Source of the DNA: Maylandia zebra
Taxonomy: Eukaryota; Chordata; Actinopteri; Cichliformes; Cichlidae
Assembly (NCBI RefSeq): GCF_041146795.1
Contig: NC_135172.1
Location: forward strand, 11,646,137-11,710,136
Reading direction: 5' to 3'
Length of the DNA stretch: 64,000 nt
A model generated the notes under the pieces. The model saw nothing but the letters and a program-made list of their open reading frames with translations, had not been told where the DNA came from and ran no database searches. The position numbers were made by a program, and so were the translations under genes. Positions 12,588-23,978 of the stretch are shown here, piece after piece (within the stretch, counting starts at the first letter, position 1; every line of letters starts with the position of its first letter).

Positions 12588-15500
12588 TCAGGGCTGAACT
12601 GACTGTAAGGTGGAATAAAGAGGTACCACGTGTTTGTTTGTGAAGTGCACTCTGCTGTAGTGGACTTCATCCTCCTGCTTCAGTTGTGTTGAGATGTTTT
12701 CATACACAGGACCAGGGCTGACCTGATGGAGAAAAACAGCATTACATTATATTGCACTTTAAACTTGACTCCTTCTACTATATGATGGCAAAAATGAAAT
12801 GGCCACTGGAAAGATTAGACAATCTACAACCCTAATCTTTACCTGTTCAATGTGGTCAGAACTTGTTGTTGTTGGAGACTGAGCAGAAGTTCTCTTTTTC
12901 CTGGTTGAAGTGAATAAACTGAAAATAAGCGACTTCAGAGCAGAGATTAAAGGTACTGCTGTGAACCAACACTTACCTAACACACCAGCAGACAGTGAGA
13001 AGTATTAAAACCAGCAGAGCTGCAGAAACTCCTGCAGCTGCTGGTGTCCATGTTCCTGTGATACTTTGGACAGTGAGAGTCTTTAGAGCAGAGCTGATAT
13101 CTTTGTGGGTTTTCACAGCACAGGAGTAGCTTCCTGCATCCTCCCTGCTGACTGGGTCTAGGATCAGATGTTTGTTCTGGTTCTCTCCCGGGGTCAGAGG
13201 TTGACTGTTCAAGTACCAAATGTAGTTTGTGTTGTCAGTCAGAGGACAGCTGGTACTGCAGGTCAGTGTGACTCTCTGACCCTCTGTCACCACTGCAGAA
13301 GGACTCATCTTCACTCTCAGCTCTGGAAGAGGAACATTGGTCAAAAACAAAAAATTTCCTGTGCGGCTTAGACATGAAAGATGGTTTCATGACTTTACTA
13401 CAAAATGATCCTTTAGTCCTGTTCAGCGGTGAAAGGTATTTACCAAAGAAGTGTGCAAATTCAAGGTATTTGTAACTTCAGATTTGTGTAACTTCAATCT
13501 AAATCCTCTTACACAAAAGTATTGTAATTATTACTCCACAACATTTTTTCCATTTTGTAAATTAGTGTTTTCTCCATTTTTTTTTTACTATGATTTGGAA
13601 TCATTTTCCTAATAAAATAAAATACCTATATTTTCATATGATTCATACCTATGATTTATTTCACTGAAGGCACTGAAGGCTGATCTAGCCAACAGTGTAC
13701 ATGTAGAGTTGTTAAGAACTGTGTAAATCTTACACAAGCACAACTATAAAAATACAAAATATACCTTCATGCATTTTTTACAGAAGGAAAAAAACTTGAA
13801 GGATGTGAAGCCTAAAACCCTTCTACATTACATGTAACAGTTATTTTTACAGTCAGAAACAGGCAGGTTGTCTGAGTCCTTTTAAAGTCGACTATTCAGA
13901 GATACATTGATCTGACAGAATGACAACATTTGAAATGGTGATCTTACAGATAGAGTTTTATTACTGTAGATTAATCTAATCAACAGTATACATGTAAGGT
14001 AGTTAAAATGAACTGATCCTTAAACAGCCACAGCTGCAAATCAAACACATGAATGTATCGATACACTTTTCTTTTTTCATCAGCAAGCCGAAATCAATTT
14101 CTTGTAAAGGGGTTTTGTGGGCCTACAGATTAACAACCTATAAATGGCACTGACAGATACAATGAATTTACCTAAGATTTACCTGTAACAACCAAAAAGA
14201 CTCCAGGCAGATCAGACTGAGTCCATCTTTCATGATCTTTGTTGAATCTGAATGTGTATCCTCCTGAGTCATTCTTCTTCAGGTTGTTGATGGTCAGGAT
14301 GTGTTGGTTCTTCATGTTGTCCTGATACTTCACACGACCTGCAGCCTGAAGCAGCTCTTCAACTTCCACTTTATCTTTTCTCCATTTTTTACTCCAACAC
14401 TTAAACTCTGCCTTGGTGTTGTCAGGATGTGAGTATTCACTTGTGATGTTGACTGAAGATCCTTCCAGAGCACAGATTCTCCTGCTGACATAATTCCTAA
14501 TTCGGCAGTTTTTACCCTGAACACCTGAAATATAGATGGAAGATTTAGAGTTATTTAAATGGCCTGTATGCTGACATTTGTATTTATAGTTAACTAGAAA
14601 AAAAAAGACTTCTTTATTACTCACATACTTCTGCAGAGTGAAGGTACTTGTGGTTTTTTACAGCACAAGAGAACTTGTATGTTGAATTGCTGTGAGTTAA
14701 ACATTGTTGATTCTTGTAGTTTCTGCTTGTGTTTCTGCAGCTCATGTAGGCAGTTTGAGGGTCAAACAGCTTACAGGTGGTGTTACAGGTCAGTGTGACA
14801 CTATCTGATGGGTAATTCGTTCTTTGAACATGAACCTCTGAAAGATAATAAATACAGTTTTCATCAGTAACCGTAGCATAATGTTTATAATTCAAATTTT
14901 GTTTTTAGGATGCTAAGAAAAAAAATTATTATGTCAATTAAGCTAAATATGACCTTTGTTAAAAAATTAACAAAGGTCATATTTAGCTTAATTTTTTATA
15001 ATGAAAATGACATTGAACAAATATATATTAGAGGTTTGATGGAAGATATTTGATAATTTGTTTAAACTTTACCTCTGGGATATGTGATTGTCCCTTTAGC
15101 ATAGGTCACACTGAAGCAGGTTTCTGTGATGGAATCTGAAACAAAGACATAATACTGATTCAAATGATTCACTGTGTGACTCATTGTGTTTGTTTTGTAG
15201 AACAATAAACATCATGACTCACCCACAGAGACTTGAGGGGCTCTGAGATGCTCGTAGCCTTTGACAGCACAGGAGTATGTGACTGCTTCCTCACTGCTGA
15301 GCAGCTCTTGGTACCAGGGAGACCAGTCCTCATAGAGAAACTCTCTGTTCTTGTACCAGATGTAGGCTGCAGGCTTTTCAGTCAGAGGACAGCTGCTGCT
15401 GCACATCAGTGTTACTGTCTGTCCCTCTGTGGCAGGAATCACCTTTACCTGCAGCTCTGAGAGGATGATGGAGAACAACTTATACAATGATGTCATTTGG

Positions 15501-18226
15501 AAAGTTATTAATGAGTAAAAGTCACTGTACCTGTAACTACTTGAAGAGTAATATTACTGAGTGAACAGTTTCCTGGACTGTCTGTAGTCTTCATACAGCA
15601 GTAAGTATTTGCATCACTCTCTCTTAGATCATTGATGGTTAAAGTTGTTTTTGTCTCTTCAGACATGTTGTACGTTACACGTTGTCCATCCACAGAGAGC
15701 TCACTCATTGATCCATTTAAGTGTACAGTGAACCATTTGCTGATTGAAGTCAGATGTTGATGTGAGCAGTGCAGATCCACTGATGAACCTTTGAGAGCAC
15801 AGATCCTGGTTTCTCCTCCATTAACACCTTTAACAGAAACTTTCATTAGTGAGCAGATACATTATTTTTGTTACTCTCTGTTTTTCTATCATTAATTGTT
15901 AAATAATGTTTGTACTGTACTGTAAGAAATAACTTGAGAAAGTATTTTAAGTTATAGACAGCCATGCAGTATCTACTTTCTAAATTCTTTTTATTCATGT
16001 TTAATGACTCCTAAATAATAATGGATTGCATTTATATAGCACTTTTGAGACCCTCAAAGCACTTTATAGTTCCACTATTCATTCACTCTCACATTCACAC
16101 ACTGGTGGAGGCAAGCTACAGTTATAGCCACAGCTGTCCTGGGGCAGACTGACAGAAGCGAGTCTGCCATATCACACCATCAGCCCCTCTGGCCATTACC
16201 AGTAGGCGGTAGGTGAAGTGTCTTGTCCAAGGACACAATGACCGAGACATTACAAGACGAACTGCCAACTCTTGAGCCACAATCGCGCTTACTCATCATA
16301 ATTCAATACTCAATAATTACTCATATCCTATAGGCAAAGCACAAAATGAACACAGTATAAGACACTCATCATTTGTTCACAGCGTTATTGTTGTAGCTTC
16401 TACATGGACAGTTGAGAAAATAAATACAACAGCTCATATGTTAAAAAGACAATCTAAGTGCATCAGCTAACTGAACAGTTTCATATTTAGCTGTCTAACA
16501 CATCGAACAGCAAAACAGAACTTCTTTCTCTCATTTTAGTCTGTTTTGTTCATCATATTACAAATGACGTGTTCTTTGAGGTTGTTTTTGCAAGAGCAGG
16601 AAGCTGCAGTGGTGAAAACTGTTGTCTGTGTCTGGTTTATAATGGTAACACCTCTGCGGTGAAACAGAATCTCCAGGCTGAAGATCAGCGATTAACATGA
16701 ACAGCTGTGATGATGAAGACCTTACTCTGCTGTGAACCCTACAACCCCAATCAGAAATAATTGGAATCACAAACAGCTTTCACATTCACAAAGTCTGTGT
16801 GTTCTAAAAACCCCACAAAAGATGGCTTAGAAAAAAAGAAACAAAAAACTGCAAAAACATGCAAAACACAATTAAAGTGTTGTTGGGGAAACAACAATGT
16901 GGTTAGCTGCAGCTTTTTGTCTATCACAACATCAATGAATACTTATCTTCTTATGAGCATGTCTCTGCAATCCTTTGTATCAGCAATCTTTAAGCAGCTA
17001 TTCCGTCACATTTTATTTTTATTATTTTATATTATTTATTTTTTATTACACAGGAAGATGTAATAAAAGGATAGAGTACAAATAGAAATGCACGTGTAAA
17101 AAAGAAACAGAGAACACCTTCAACACAAAAAAATCAAAAATGTACAGGTACATAAATTAACAATATTCTTACAGGGTGTGAGTGTGTGTCTTTTTCGCGA
17201 AATGTACTTGAAAATGACGTGGGATGCCACAATTACGCCCTCATGAGGCAGAGGAAAAACAGAGATGGAACCGGGAGAACGGGGCCATCCGCAGCCCTGA
17301 AGAGCCGCGGTCCCACCCCTTTTTTGCGCCACGGACTGGTTTAATGTCAGCCAGGATTTTATATCCTCCTCTCTGCCTCTTAATGCTCTCTGGTCGCTAT
17401 GGTAACTTGGAAATATTTCTTTCAAAATAAGACACACAACTACAACGCGGGAAAAGACCCAGCTAAGCCAAGTTAACAATAAAAACCCTGAAAACCATAA
17501 ATTTCACACCCCAGCCTCAACTCTCGCGGCCCGGTACTGGTATGTTGAGGCCACACTTCTTGGCAATATCTGCACACACATCCCAGCAGGAGAAGAAGGG
17601 AGGCCCTAATTGGGCCAAAAAAAAAGAGGGGGGGGGGGGTGCAAGTTCAGAGGACCATAGCCAACAGGCAACTGTCCCCATCATAGGCTGCCTTTGCGCT
17701 CCAGGCGCCCAAGAACTGCCCAGGACTTGGCAGAGACCACCCTGATTGAGCAATCCCTGATCAAGACAGTTGGTCAATGACCACGCCACAACATTCAGCC
17801 TCAAGCCCCCAAACCCCTCACTTCATGACCATGTGCCCAGAGACCAAGGCTCAGCAAGCCCTACACACGCATGCATAACTGCTCAAGATAAGGTTATGTG
17901 TTCAACAAAGTGCTTTACTTGTCCCTAAGGACCCCAAAGCACTTTACACAACCAGTCATCCACACATTCACACACTGGTGATGGCAAGCTACATTGTAGC
18001 CACAGCCACCCTGGGGTGCACTGACAGAGGCGAGGCTGCCAGACACTGCCGCCACCGATATTATTGTACCATAAAAGAAAATAATCTTGCACTTCCAGAC
18101 TCTTCAAGAGCTCATCAAAGCTAAAACGCTAAGACCTGTAAGGAGGAAGGAGGAGAAAGAATCATACCTACCTGAGAGACACAGAATGAAACCCAAAAAC
18201 AAAAATCCAGCTTCTGCCACGATCAT
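12588..18226 (-). CDS. Gene B: CD22/Siglec-like immunoglobulin-superfamily receptor, complete
   Basis: Complete paralogue. Exons: 18172-18226 (signal peptide), 15531-15827 (D1), 15223-15456 (D2), 15073-15135 (shortened D3), 14625-14837 (D4), 14183-14524 (D5), 12977-13322 (D6+TM), 12843-12900 (tail 1), 12588-12722 (tail 2, TGA at 12588-12590). The exons sum to 1743 bases, or 580 residues plus stop, and every junction keeps phase. D1-D6 match gene A closely, and D2 protein is identical to A. D3 has lost 42 bases in frame relative to A, removing both cysteines of the MCSYRKTSVDEPC stretch. The tail differs from A: GPVYENI, VHYSRV (ITIM consensus VxYxxV) and PLYSTL. D5 lacks both canonical Ig-fold cysteines. 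Intron 1 contains two SINE-like repeats absent or different in A. Expected to act at the plasma membrane of leukocytes, by family. Confidence 0.85.
14936..14993. repeat. Perfect 27-bp inverted repeat (hairpin) in gene B intron
   Basis: Arms 14936-14962 and 14967-14993 are exact complements separated by four A. The corresponding intron of gene A (near 3200-3235) has only one arm, so the second arose by inverted duplication after the copies split. Confidence 0.9.
16019..16290 (+). repeat. SINE-like dispersed repeat, copy 1
   Basis: Typical fish dispersed repeat: 'gcatttatatagcac', 'aaagcactttatag', 'ttcacacactggtgg', then 'cttgtccaaggacac'. It is absent from the matching intron of gene A. Related copies lie at 17905-18065, 34212-34492 and 35930-36110. 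Confidence 0.6.
17905..18065 (+). repeat. SINE-like dispersed repeat, copy 2 (partial)
   Basis: It shares 'aaagcactttacac', 'attcacacactggtga', 'ggcaagctaca' and 'ccctgggg' with copy 1. It sits just downstream (minus-strand sense) of gene B's signal-peptide exon, in intron 1. Confidence 0.6.
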
Positions 18227-19066
18227 GGCTGCTGTAGATTTCAGCTTTAGTCAGAAAGTTGATTGTATGAATCTTTAAAAGATCTTTACAGCTGAACGTT
18301 CTCACAGGAAAGGCTGAAAACAGAACTGACAGTTATGAACATCACTACATCTAAAAATAAACTGTATGAAGGTTTAACACCAGTTAATCACTTCCTCCAT
18401 CATCATGGGTTTTAAAAAGAATTGCATAATGCAGCAGGTTTTCTCTGTATGTTTTTCATCACCTTACTTAGTAATAAGAAAATGTCATTTCTACACTGAT
18501 GTGGACTGGGTACTGTGTAAGGAATTAAAGGACGCCACTACTCTGGGCCATGTGTGATGGAAATGAGAATGACCAAGCAACAGAGGGCAGAATTCAAACA
18601 CACCCTAAAAATCAAAGTGGAAATATGATACAGCAGGCTTTTTTGCCAAAATTTTGTTTTTGTAACTCAAAATGATTCTTAGTAGTTTGTACTGCCCCCA
18701 CATGCTTTTATGCATGCCTGACAACATCAGCACATCCTCCTGAAGTCACGACAAATGCTATCCTGGGGGTCAGGCGAGTGTTCGGGCCAGTCAATGCTAT
18801 TAATTATTTCATCCTCTAATAACTGCCTGCATACTCTCACCACATGAGGTTAGGCATCGTCGTGCACCAAGAGGAAACCAGGACCCACTGCACCAGTGTA
18901 GGGTCTGACAGTGGGTCCAAAGATTTCATCCCGATACCTAATGGCAGTCAGGGTGCTGTTACCTAGCCTGTAAGGTCTGTGCATCCCTCCTTGGATATAA
19001 CTCCCCGATGTTACAGACAGCATAACATCCTCCACAGCTTCTCCAGATTCTTCCACATCTGTCACA

Positions 19067-19530
19067 TGTCAAAGTCAAAGTCAGCTTTTATGACAAAAAC
19101 CCAATCTACAGGTCATACACAGGAATTTGAAATTGCAATGCTCCCATGACCCTCCTGTACACTAAAACAGTATAAAGATTAAAAAATAAAATAAAAGTCT
19201 TAAGTACAACACAATACAATACAATACAATCTTACATAAATAACAGTGTCCAACACAATCAGAATGCTTGTGGGCAAGAGCTCATGTGCAAGTGGGGTTG
19301 GGGCAGTCAGTGAAAAGGCGATGGTGGAGGTTCAGAGTTTTGCATGTCTCGGGGGTGGGGGGGTTCAGCGGGAAGCGGCAGGAATGCAGGTCTGGAGTTG
19401 GTGTGTGAGAGAGTCGAGAGGGACAGAGCAGGGAGAGAATTCAGCACAGCCTGATGGATGAAGCTATCTCTCAGTCTGCTGGTTCTGGCCTGGAGGCTCT
19501 TCAGTCTCCTTCTGGATGGAGGAAACACTG
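19067..19530 (-). mobile_element. Rex1/L2-like LINE 3' fragment with short tandem tail
   Basis: Ends at 19067-19090 in gtcaaagtcaaagtc, the same tail unit as the LINE at 49186. The upstream minus-strand sequence encodes [18 protein letters not shown], the conserved end of that LINE's protein. Confidence 0.7.
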
Positions 19531-19683
19531 CAAAGTGTGACATAAGATAAAGAAAAAAGTGCACAAGCAGCCATATCTGAGTCGTGTTGGGTCCTTTCTA
19601 CAAAATGATATTGATTGAAGCGTTTCACTGTATGACCCACTGTGTTTTTTCCTGTCATATCTTTAAGACTTCTTCCTCTAAAG

Positions 19684-19894
19684 CAGTGGTGGGGGAATTT
19701 CAGGCCTCAAGGGCCAGTGTCCCACAGGTTTTCAACACAGCTGATTTAAATGGTTAAATTATCTCTTCAACATGTCTTGTAGTTCTCCAGAGGCCCAGTA
19801 ATGAACTAATCATTTGGTTCAGGTGTATTGACCCAGGATGATATCTAAAACCTGCAGGACACAGGCCCTTGAGGCCTGGAGTTCCCCAACCCTG
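19684..19894. mobile_element. Short hAT-type MITE with intact target duplication
   Basis: Exact 8-bp duplication ctctaaag (19676-19683 and 19895-19902). The ends CAGTGGTGGGGGAA and TTCCCCAACCCTG are imperfect inverted repeats, continued by 'ggcctcaagggcc' against 'ggcccttgaggcc'. Length 211 bases, no ORF. Confidence 0.82.
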
Positions 19895-19902
19895 CTCTAA
19901 AG

Positions 19903-20641
19903 TGATATGGCAGTAATATTCAGTTTTGTCAGTAGATGGCAGTGTGGCTTAAACAACTGTTGCTAAAACCAGTTGAGATATTCATGCATAAATTTAACAG
20001 AAGCTTTTAGCCCCAAATGGGCAGCATGGACACAAAGTTTGTGAATGTGATAACTCAAGAATGAAGCAACATAGGATTTTGGCATTCATGTCGTAGTTGC
20101 ATCTACCAAAAACATGAGTTTAAATCATTTACTGGTGACTGGTCAAGGTGTGAGTTTTCGCCTCAAAAAAAAAAAAAAAACTAATAAAGATGTTATACAG
20201 CTTATTCTTCTGTGATTTGTGAGTACAGAGGAAATGTATACTGACTGTGACAGCGTCATTTGGCTGTTGCATTCCTTCTCTTTTCTTTTTGTCTCGTTCC
20301 TCATTCTCACTCCAGCAGTTTCAAAAGGCATCCAAGTCACTGAAATTTTCCCTTAAGCTGCGCAATAAAAAGAACCTTTAATACAACCAGACCATCAAGA
20401 ATATATTAGGTGCAGCTGAGATGATGGTGATGATGAACCAGTTCTGAGTCCTCTGAGTCTGGGATCAAGATTTTTACCTTTTGTTCCATCCACAATAATG
20501 TACAAAGTCATAATACCTAAAATAGCACATTTATTAGAACAAGTTCAAATATGGTTTGTGTTCAATGAAAAGTTCCTGGATTTTAGTAGGCCTGATTTCA
20601 GACAATTTACTGGTTTGCTTGCCTTTATATGAAGCTAAATC
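19903..20641. repeat. Intergenic block shared with the 3' flank of gene D
   Basis: 20150-20330 matches 31500-31660 ('gaggaaatgtatactg', 'attccttctcttttct', 'ttcctcattctcactcca'). No gene seen. With 20906-21010 matching 32985-33080, it shows that intergenic flank was duplicated along with the receptor units. Confidence 0.6.
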
Positions 20642-20652
20642 TGATTAGGTTT

Positions 20653-20894
20653 CACAATGAACACACCCGAAACTCTGGCTGATTGGGACCCACGCCCAGT
20701 TTCCCACCTTGGCTCAGGCGATTAGAGGATCATCAGGGGGTCCTTTTGTCCCTCTGTGGGGGGTCACTCCCACTAGATTTATATCTGGGACTCTCCACCA
20801 TTTGACCTTAGAACTGAAGAAGCTTCTCGGATGAGAGGTGAAACGTCTTCAAGCAACTTAAAGAGGTCCAGACGCTTTTCTTTGCAAGCTCCTT
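20653..20894 (+). mobile_element. Penelope-like element, short terminal copy
   Basis: Flanked by the 11-bp direct repeat tgattaggttt (20642-20652 and 20895-20905). The content is the 3' end of the longer element at 21302-23115 in the opposite orientation ('gaagaagcttctcggatgag', 'gtgaaacgtcttcaag'). Length 242 bases, no coding. Confidence 0.82.
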
Positions 20895-21767
20895 TGATTA
20901 GGTTTTGGGGCTTCCTCTTATTTGGTGTGAGAGAGCCTGACAGAGACAGAGTGTCTCAAGTTCAAGAGCTGCTAAGTCTTTAAATATCTTACTTTCAGTT
21001 CCTATAAGAAACTGCATCATTTCAGAAGAATTTTGGCCAACCCTTCTTTACAGCATTGCTTCATTTCATGGAGGTTTGCACATCCCTCTTAATGACTCAA
21101 CACAGTATTTCTATCAGGCTAAGGTCTGGAAAGACTGGACTGGACCATTGCAACACTTTGATTCTTTTCTTTTTAAGCCATTCTGTTGAAGATTTGCTGC
21201 TGAGCTTGGGTTCACTGTCCTTTGTATCACTCATTTTAGTCTAGGATTTAGCTGTCACACAGATGGCCTTAACTTAATAATTAATAATAACTTACAGTAA
21301 TAAGTCCGTGAAGGTTCTCAGTCATCCAGGTCATCGTAGTCAAAGGAGCTTGCAAAGAAAAGCGTCTGGACTTCTTTAAGTTGCTTGAAGACGTTTCACC
21401 TCTCATCCGAGAAGCTTCTTCAGTTCTAAGGTCAAATGGTGGAGAGTCCCAGATATAAACCTAGTGGGAGTTTTCCCCCACAGAGGGACAAAAGGACCCC
21501 CTGATGATCCTCTAATCGCCTGAGCCAAGGTGTGAAACTGGGTGTGGGTCCCAATCAGCCAGAGTTTCGGGTGTGTTCATTGTGAAACCTGGCCCCACCT
21601 TATCATGTGAATTCCTGAGATCAGATGGCCCAGGAAGTGAGTGGGCGTTAAGGCGTCTGGGAAGGGATCTCAAAACTGGATTATAGATGGCAGAGAGTTG
21701 GTGTCATAAACCACCGCCTCTGTTCAAAGATGGTCGCTCACAGTGGACATAAATGGCTTATTTCACT

Positions 21768-22300
21768 TCATCTGTCCTCTCTGTCCAAAATGTGAACACT
21801 GGCATCCTCGAAAGAGTGTCCTTTATCCTTAAGATGCAGATGGACTGCTGAGTCTTGTCCTGTGGAGGTGGCTCTTCTGTGTTGTGCCATGCGCTTGTGA
21901 AGTGGCTGTTTGGTCTCTCCAATGTAGAGGTCTGGGCATTCCTCGCTGCACTGTACAGCATACACCACATTGTTAAGTCTGTGTTTTGGCGTTTTGTCTT
22001 TCGGGTGAACCAGTTTCTGTCTGAGCGTGTTGCTGGGTCTGAAATTCACCGGGATGTCATGCTTGGAGAAAACTCTCCTGAGTTTTTCTGATACACCGGC
22101 TACATAGGGGATGGCAATGTTGTTGCGTCTGTCCTTCTTATCCTCCCTCGCTGGTGTCTGGTCTTCTTTTCTGTGCCTCTTTGCTGACTTTAAGAACGCC
22201 CATTTAGGATAGCCGCACGTTTTGAGTGCTTCCTTTACATGTGTGTGTTCCTTCTTTTTCCCTTCAGGCTTAGAGGGAACATGTTCTGCCCGGTGGTGTA
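21768..22300 (-). pseudogene. Penelope-like GIY-YIG endonuclease domain
   Basis: After the frameshift, the other minus frame carries a Lys/Arg-rich linker (22049-22300) and the endonuclease: NVVYAVQCSEECPDLYIGET, then KQPLHKRMAQHRRA and a HLKDKGHSF segment. The domain itself (21768-22049) is open. In intact elements it nicks the target site. Confidence 0.88.
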
Positions 22301-22309
22301 GGGTCCTGA

Positions 22310-23104
22310 TTACTCCAAGTTTGTGTTCCAGAGGGTGATGGGAGTCAAAGAGGAGGTACTGGTCTGTGTGTGTGGGCTTCGGTAAACTTCGATGTTGAGG
22401 TTGCCGTTCTCTTCAATGTGCACAGCGCAGTCCAGGAAAGGCAAACAGTTGTCCTTTGTGTCTTCCCTGGTGAACTTGATGTTTTTATCCACAGTGTTAA
22501 TGTGCGCAGTGAAGGATTCCACTTCTTGTGTCTTGATTTTGACCCAGGTGTCGTCTACATATCTGTACCAGTGGCTGGGTACTCTTTCTTTGAAAGAGCC
22601 AAGAGCCTTCCTTTCCACTTCCTCCATGTAAAGGTTGGCTACAATAGGTGACACGGGGGAGCCCATGGCACAGCCATGTTTTTGTCTGTAAAAGCCTTCG
22701 TTGTACTTGAAATATGTAGTGGTGAGGCAGAGGTCTAACAGTGTGCAGATCTGATCGGGTGGGAAGTTGGTCCTGTCTTCCAAGGAGCTGTCTTCTTGTA
22801 GTCGTTTTCTGACAGTCTCTACGGCCTCCGTGGTGGGTATGCAAGTGAAGAGAGAGACTACATCAAAGGACACCATGGTTTCATCTGGATCCAGGGTAAG
22901 TTTCTGGACCTTGTCGATGAAGTCGGTGGAGTTCTTGATGTGGTGTGGGGTGTTCCCCACGAGAGGAGCAAGGATGGTAGCAAGGTGTTTAGCAATGTTA
23001 TAAGTGGCTGAGTTTATGCTACTGACTATGGGTCTGAGTGGGACAGCTTCCTTGTGGATTTTAGGAAGTCCGTAAATGCAGGGTATGGCATCCCCTGGGT
23101 AAAG
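22310..23104 (-). pseudogene. Penelope-like reverse transcriptase (partial, frameshifted)
   Basis: The open frame enters at the truncated 5' end (about 23104) with IYGLPKIHK and LRPIVSSINS, then VSFDVVSLFT, CAMGSPVSPIVANLYME and the catalytic YRYVDDTW motif. One missing base near 22380 (just after the EVYRSP codons) moves the downstream protein into another frame, ending this ORF at 22310. It acts in target-primed reverse transcription in intact relatives; this copy cannot make the full fusion. Confidence 0.9.
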
Positions 23105-23132
23105 GCAAATTACTGTAATAACTTACAGTAAT

Positions 23133-23349
23133 TTGTGAGGGCCATGGCCACCTCAGTCACTGGAAGGTTACTGAACCCCGTTACACATATTATGTATATA
23201 CTTCATTTTGTTTGATCATTGTATTTGAAATAAGCTTGAATCAGGTTGGTACAGTTGTTGGTAGGTTAGGACATCTTAGTTGCACTGCACAGCAGCATGT
23301 TATAGTCAGAAGCCAGTTTTGAATGTTTTTCACTTGTCGATAATCTTTC
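23133..23349. other. Intergenic; no gene seen
   Basis: Between the Penelope insertion and the fossil receptor fragment. Nothing recognised. Confidence 0.4.
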
Positions 23350-23600
23350 TCACTGTAGAATGATGGACTTCATGTGTGAAGAAAGCACGTTAGTGTTAAG
23401 GATGCAAATCTGGTACTTTAATACAATTCAGAGGTCATACAGATCAAATCAAATTATAAACTTAAATAAATTAATGAGTAAAATTATGCATAATTTCTAC
23501 ATTCCAGAAACATCATTTTCATTACTCCTACCTGAAAGGCTGAAAAGAGATTTGATTTTTCTGAGTCTTTCTCCAGACAAACTACATTCAAAGCAGCTCA
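23350..23600 (-). pseudogene. Fossil of first intron/signal-peptide exon of another receptor unit
   Basis: The segment matches the 5' region of C and D (compare 40525-40780): a 'ctggtactttaat' stretch, then 'attccagaaacatcat' and a decayed exon-donor sequence near 23530. No usable start codon or signal peptide remains. It lies downstream of C and upstream of B, so it marks a lost gene copy between them. Confidence 0.5.
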
Positions 23601-23972
23601 GTTAAACATGTGACATGGCTACATATTATTATATGTTCATCTAAAACCTGACAGTGCTGACAGTGAGAGCAGAGACATGTGACACTGTTAGTGGTTATTT
23701 TGTGGTACAGACAAAAACCTAACAGAAGAGAAACCTGCAGACACAATGACTTTGATGTTTTCATTAATGGCATCAGAAGCACACAAAGTAAAGTGCTTAA
23801 GATTAGAGCTTTTCAATCTCAATTGGATTTCAATTTCAACTTATTTCTCCTGTAATTTATATTCCAATAAAGTGAGCGTAATCCACTGATGGATCAAGAA
23901 GCTGCAGTGTCTTTGCTGTGATGGTAAACGTTTATCATTGGAGAAAAAAATCACCATATTAACAAACGTTTC

Positions 23973-23978
23973 TTTATT
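23973..23978 (-). promoter_or_regulatory. AATAAA polyadenylation signal overlapping gene C stop codon
   Basis: The minus strand reads CAATAAAG across the stop. If used, the 3' UTR would be only some 15-30 bases. It could instead be chance. Confidence 0.4.

Larger units (their letters stand above)
12977..19460. repeat. Segmental duplication, copy 2 (gene B ectodomain plus 5' flank)
   Basis: Counterpart of 1503-7390. It carries its own insertions: a SINE-like repeat at 16019-16290, another at 17905-18065, and a perfect hairpin at 14936-14993. It has deletions inside the hAT-like element (near 17310-17370) and inside D3. Intron 13323-14182 has no recognisable gene. Confidence 0.75.
21302..23115 (-). 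mobile_element. Penelope-like retroelement, 5'-truncated
   Basis: Flanked by an exact 17-bp direct repeat (21285-21301 and 23116-23132). On the minus strand it holds a reverse transcriptase, then a GIY-YIG endonuclease, then the non-coding 3' end at 21302-21600. This RT-plus-GIY-YIG architecture is diagnostic of Penelope-like elements (Neptune/Poseidon group in fish). The 5' end is lost near 23110. Confidence 0.92.

Noticed and set aside
20828..20847. Hammerhead-ribozyme-like core (ggatgagaggtgaaacgtc) in Penelope copies
   Set aside because: Penelope elements are known to carry hammerheads, but here the invariant CUGAUGA reads CGGAUGA and I cannot draw stems II and III, so it is not annotated.
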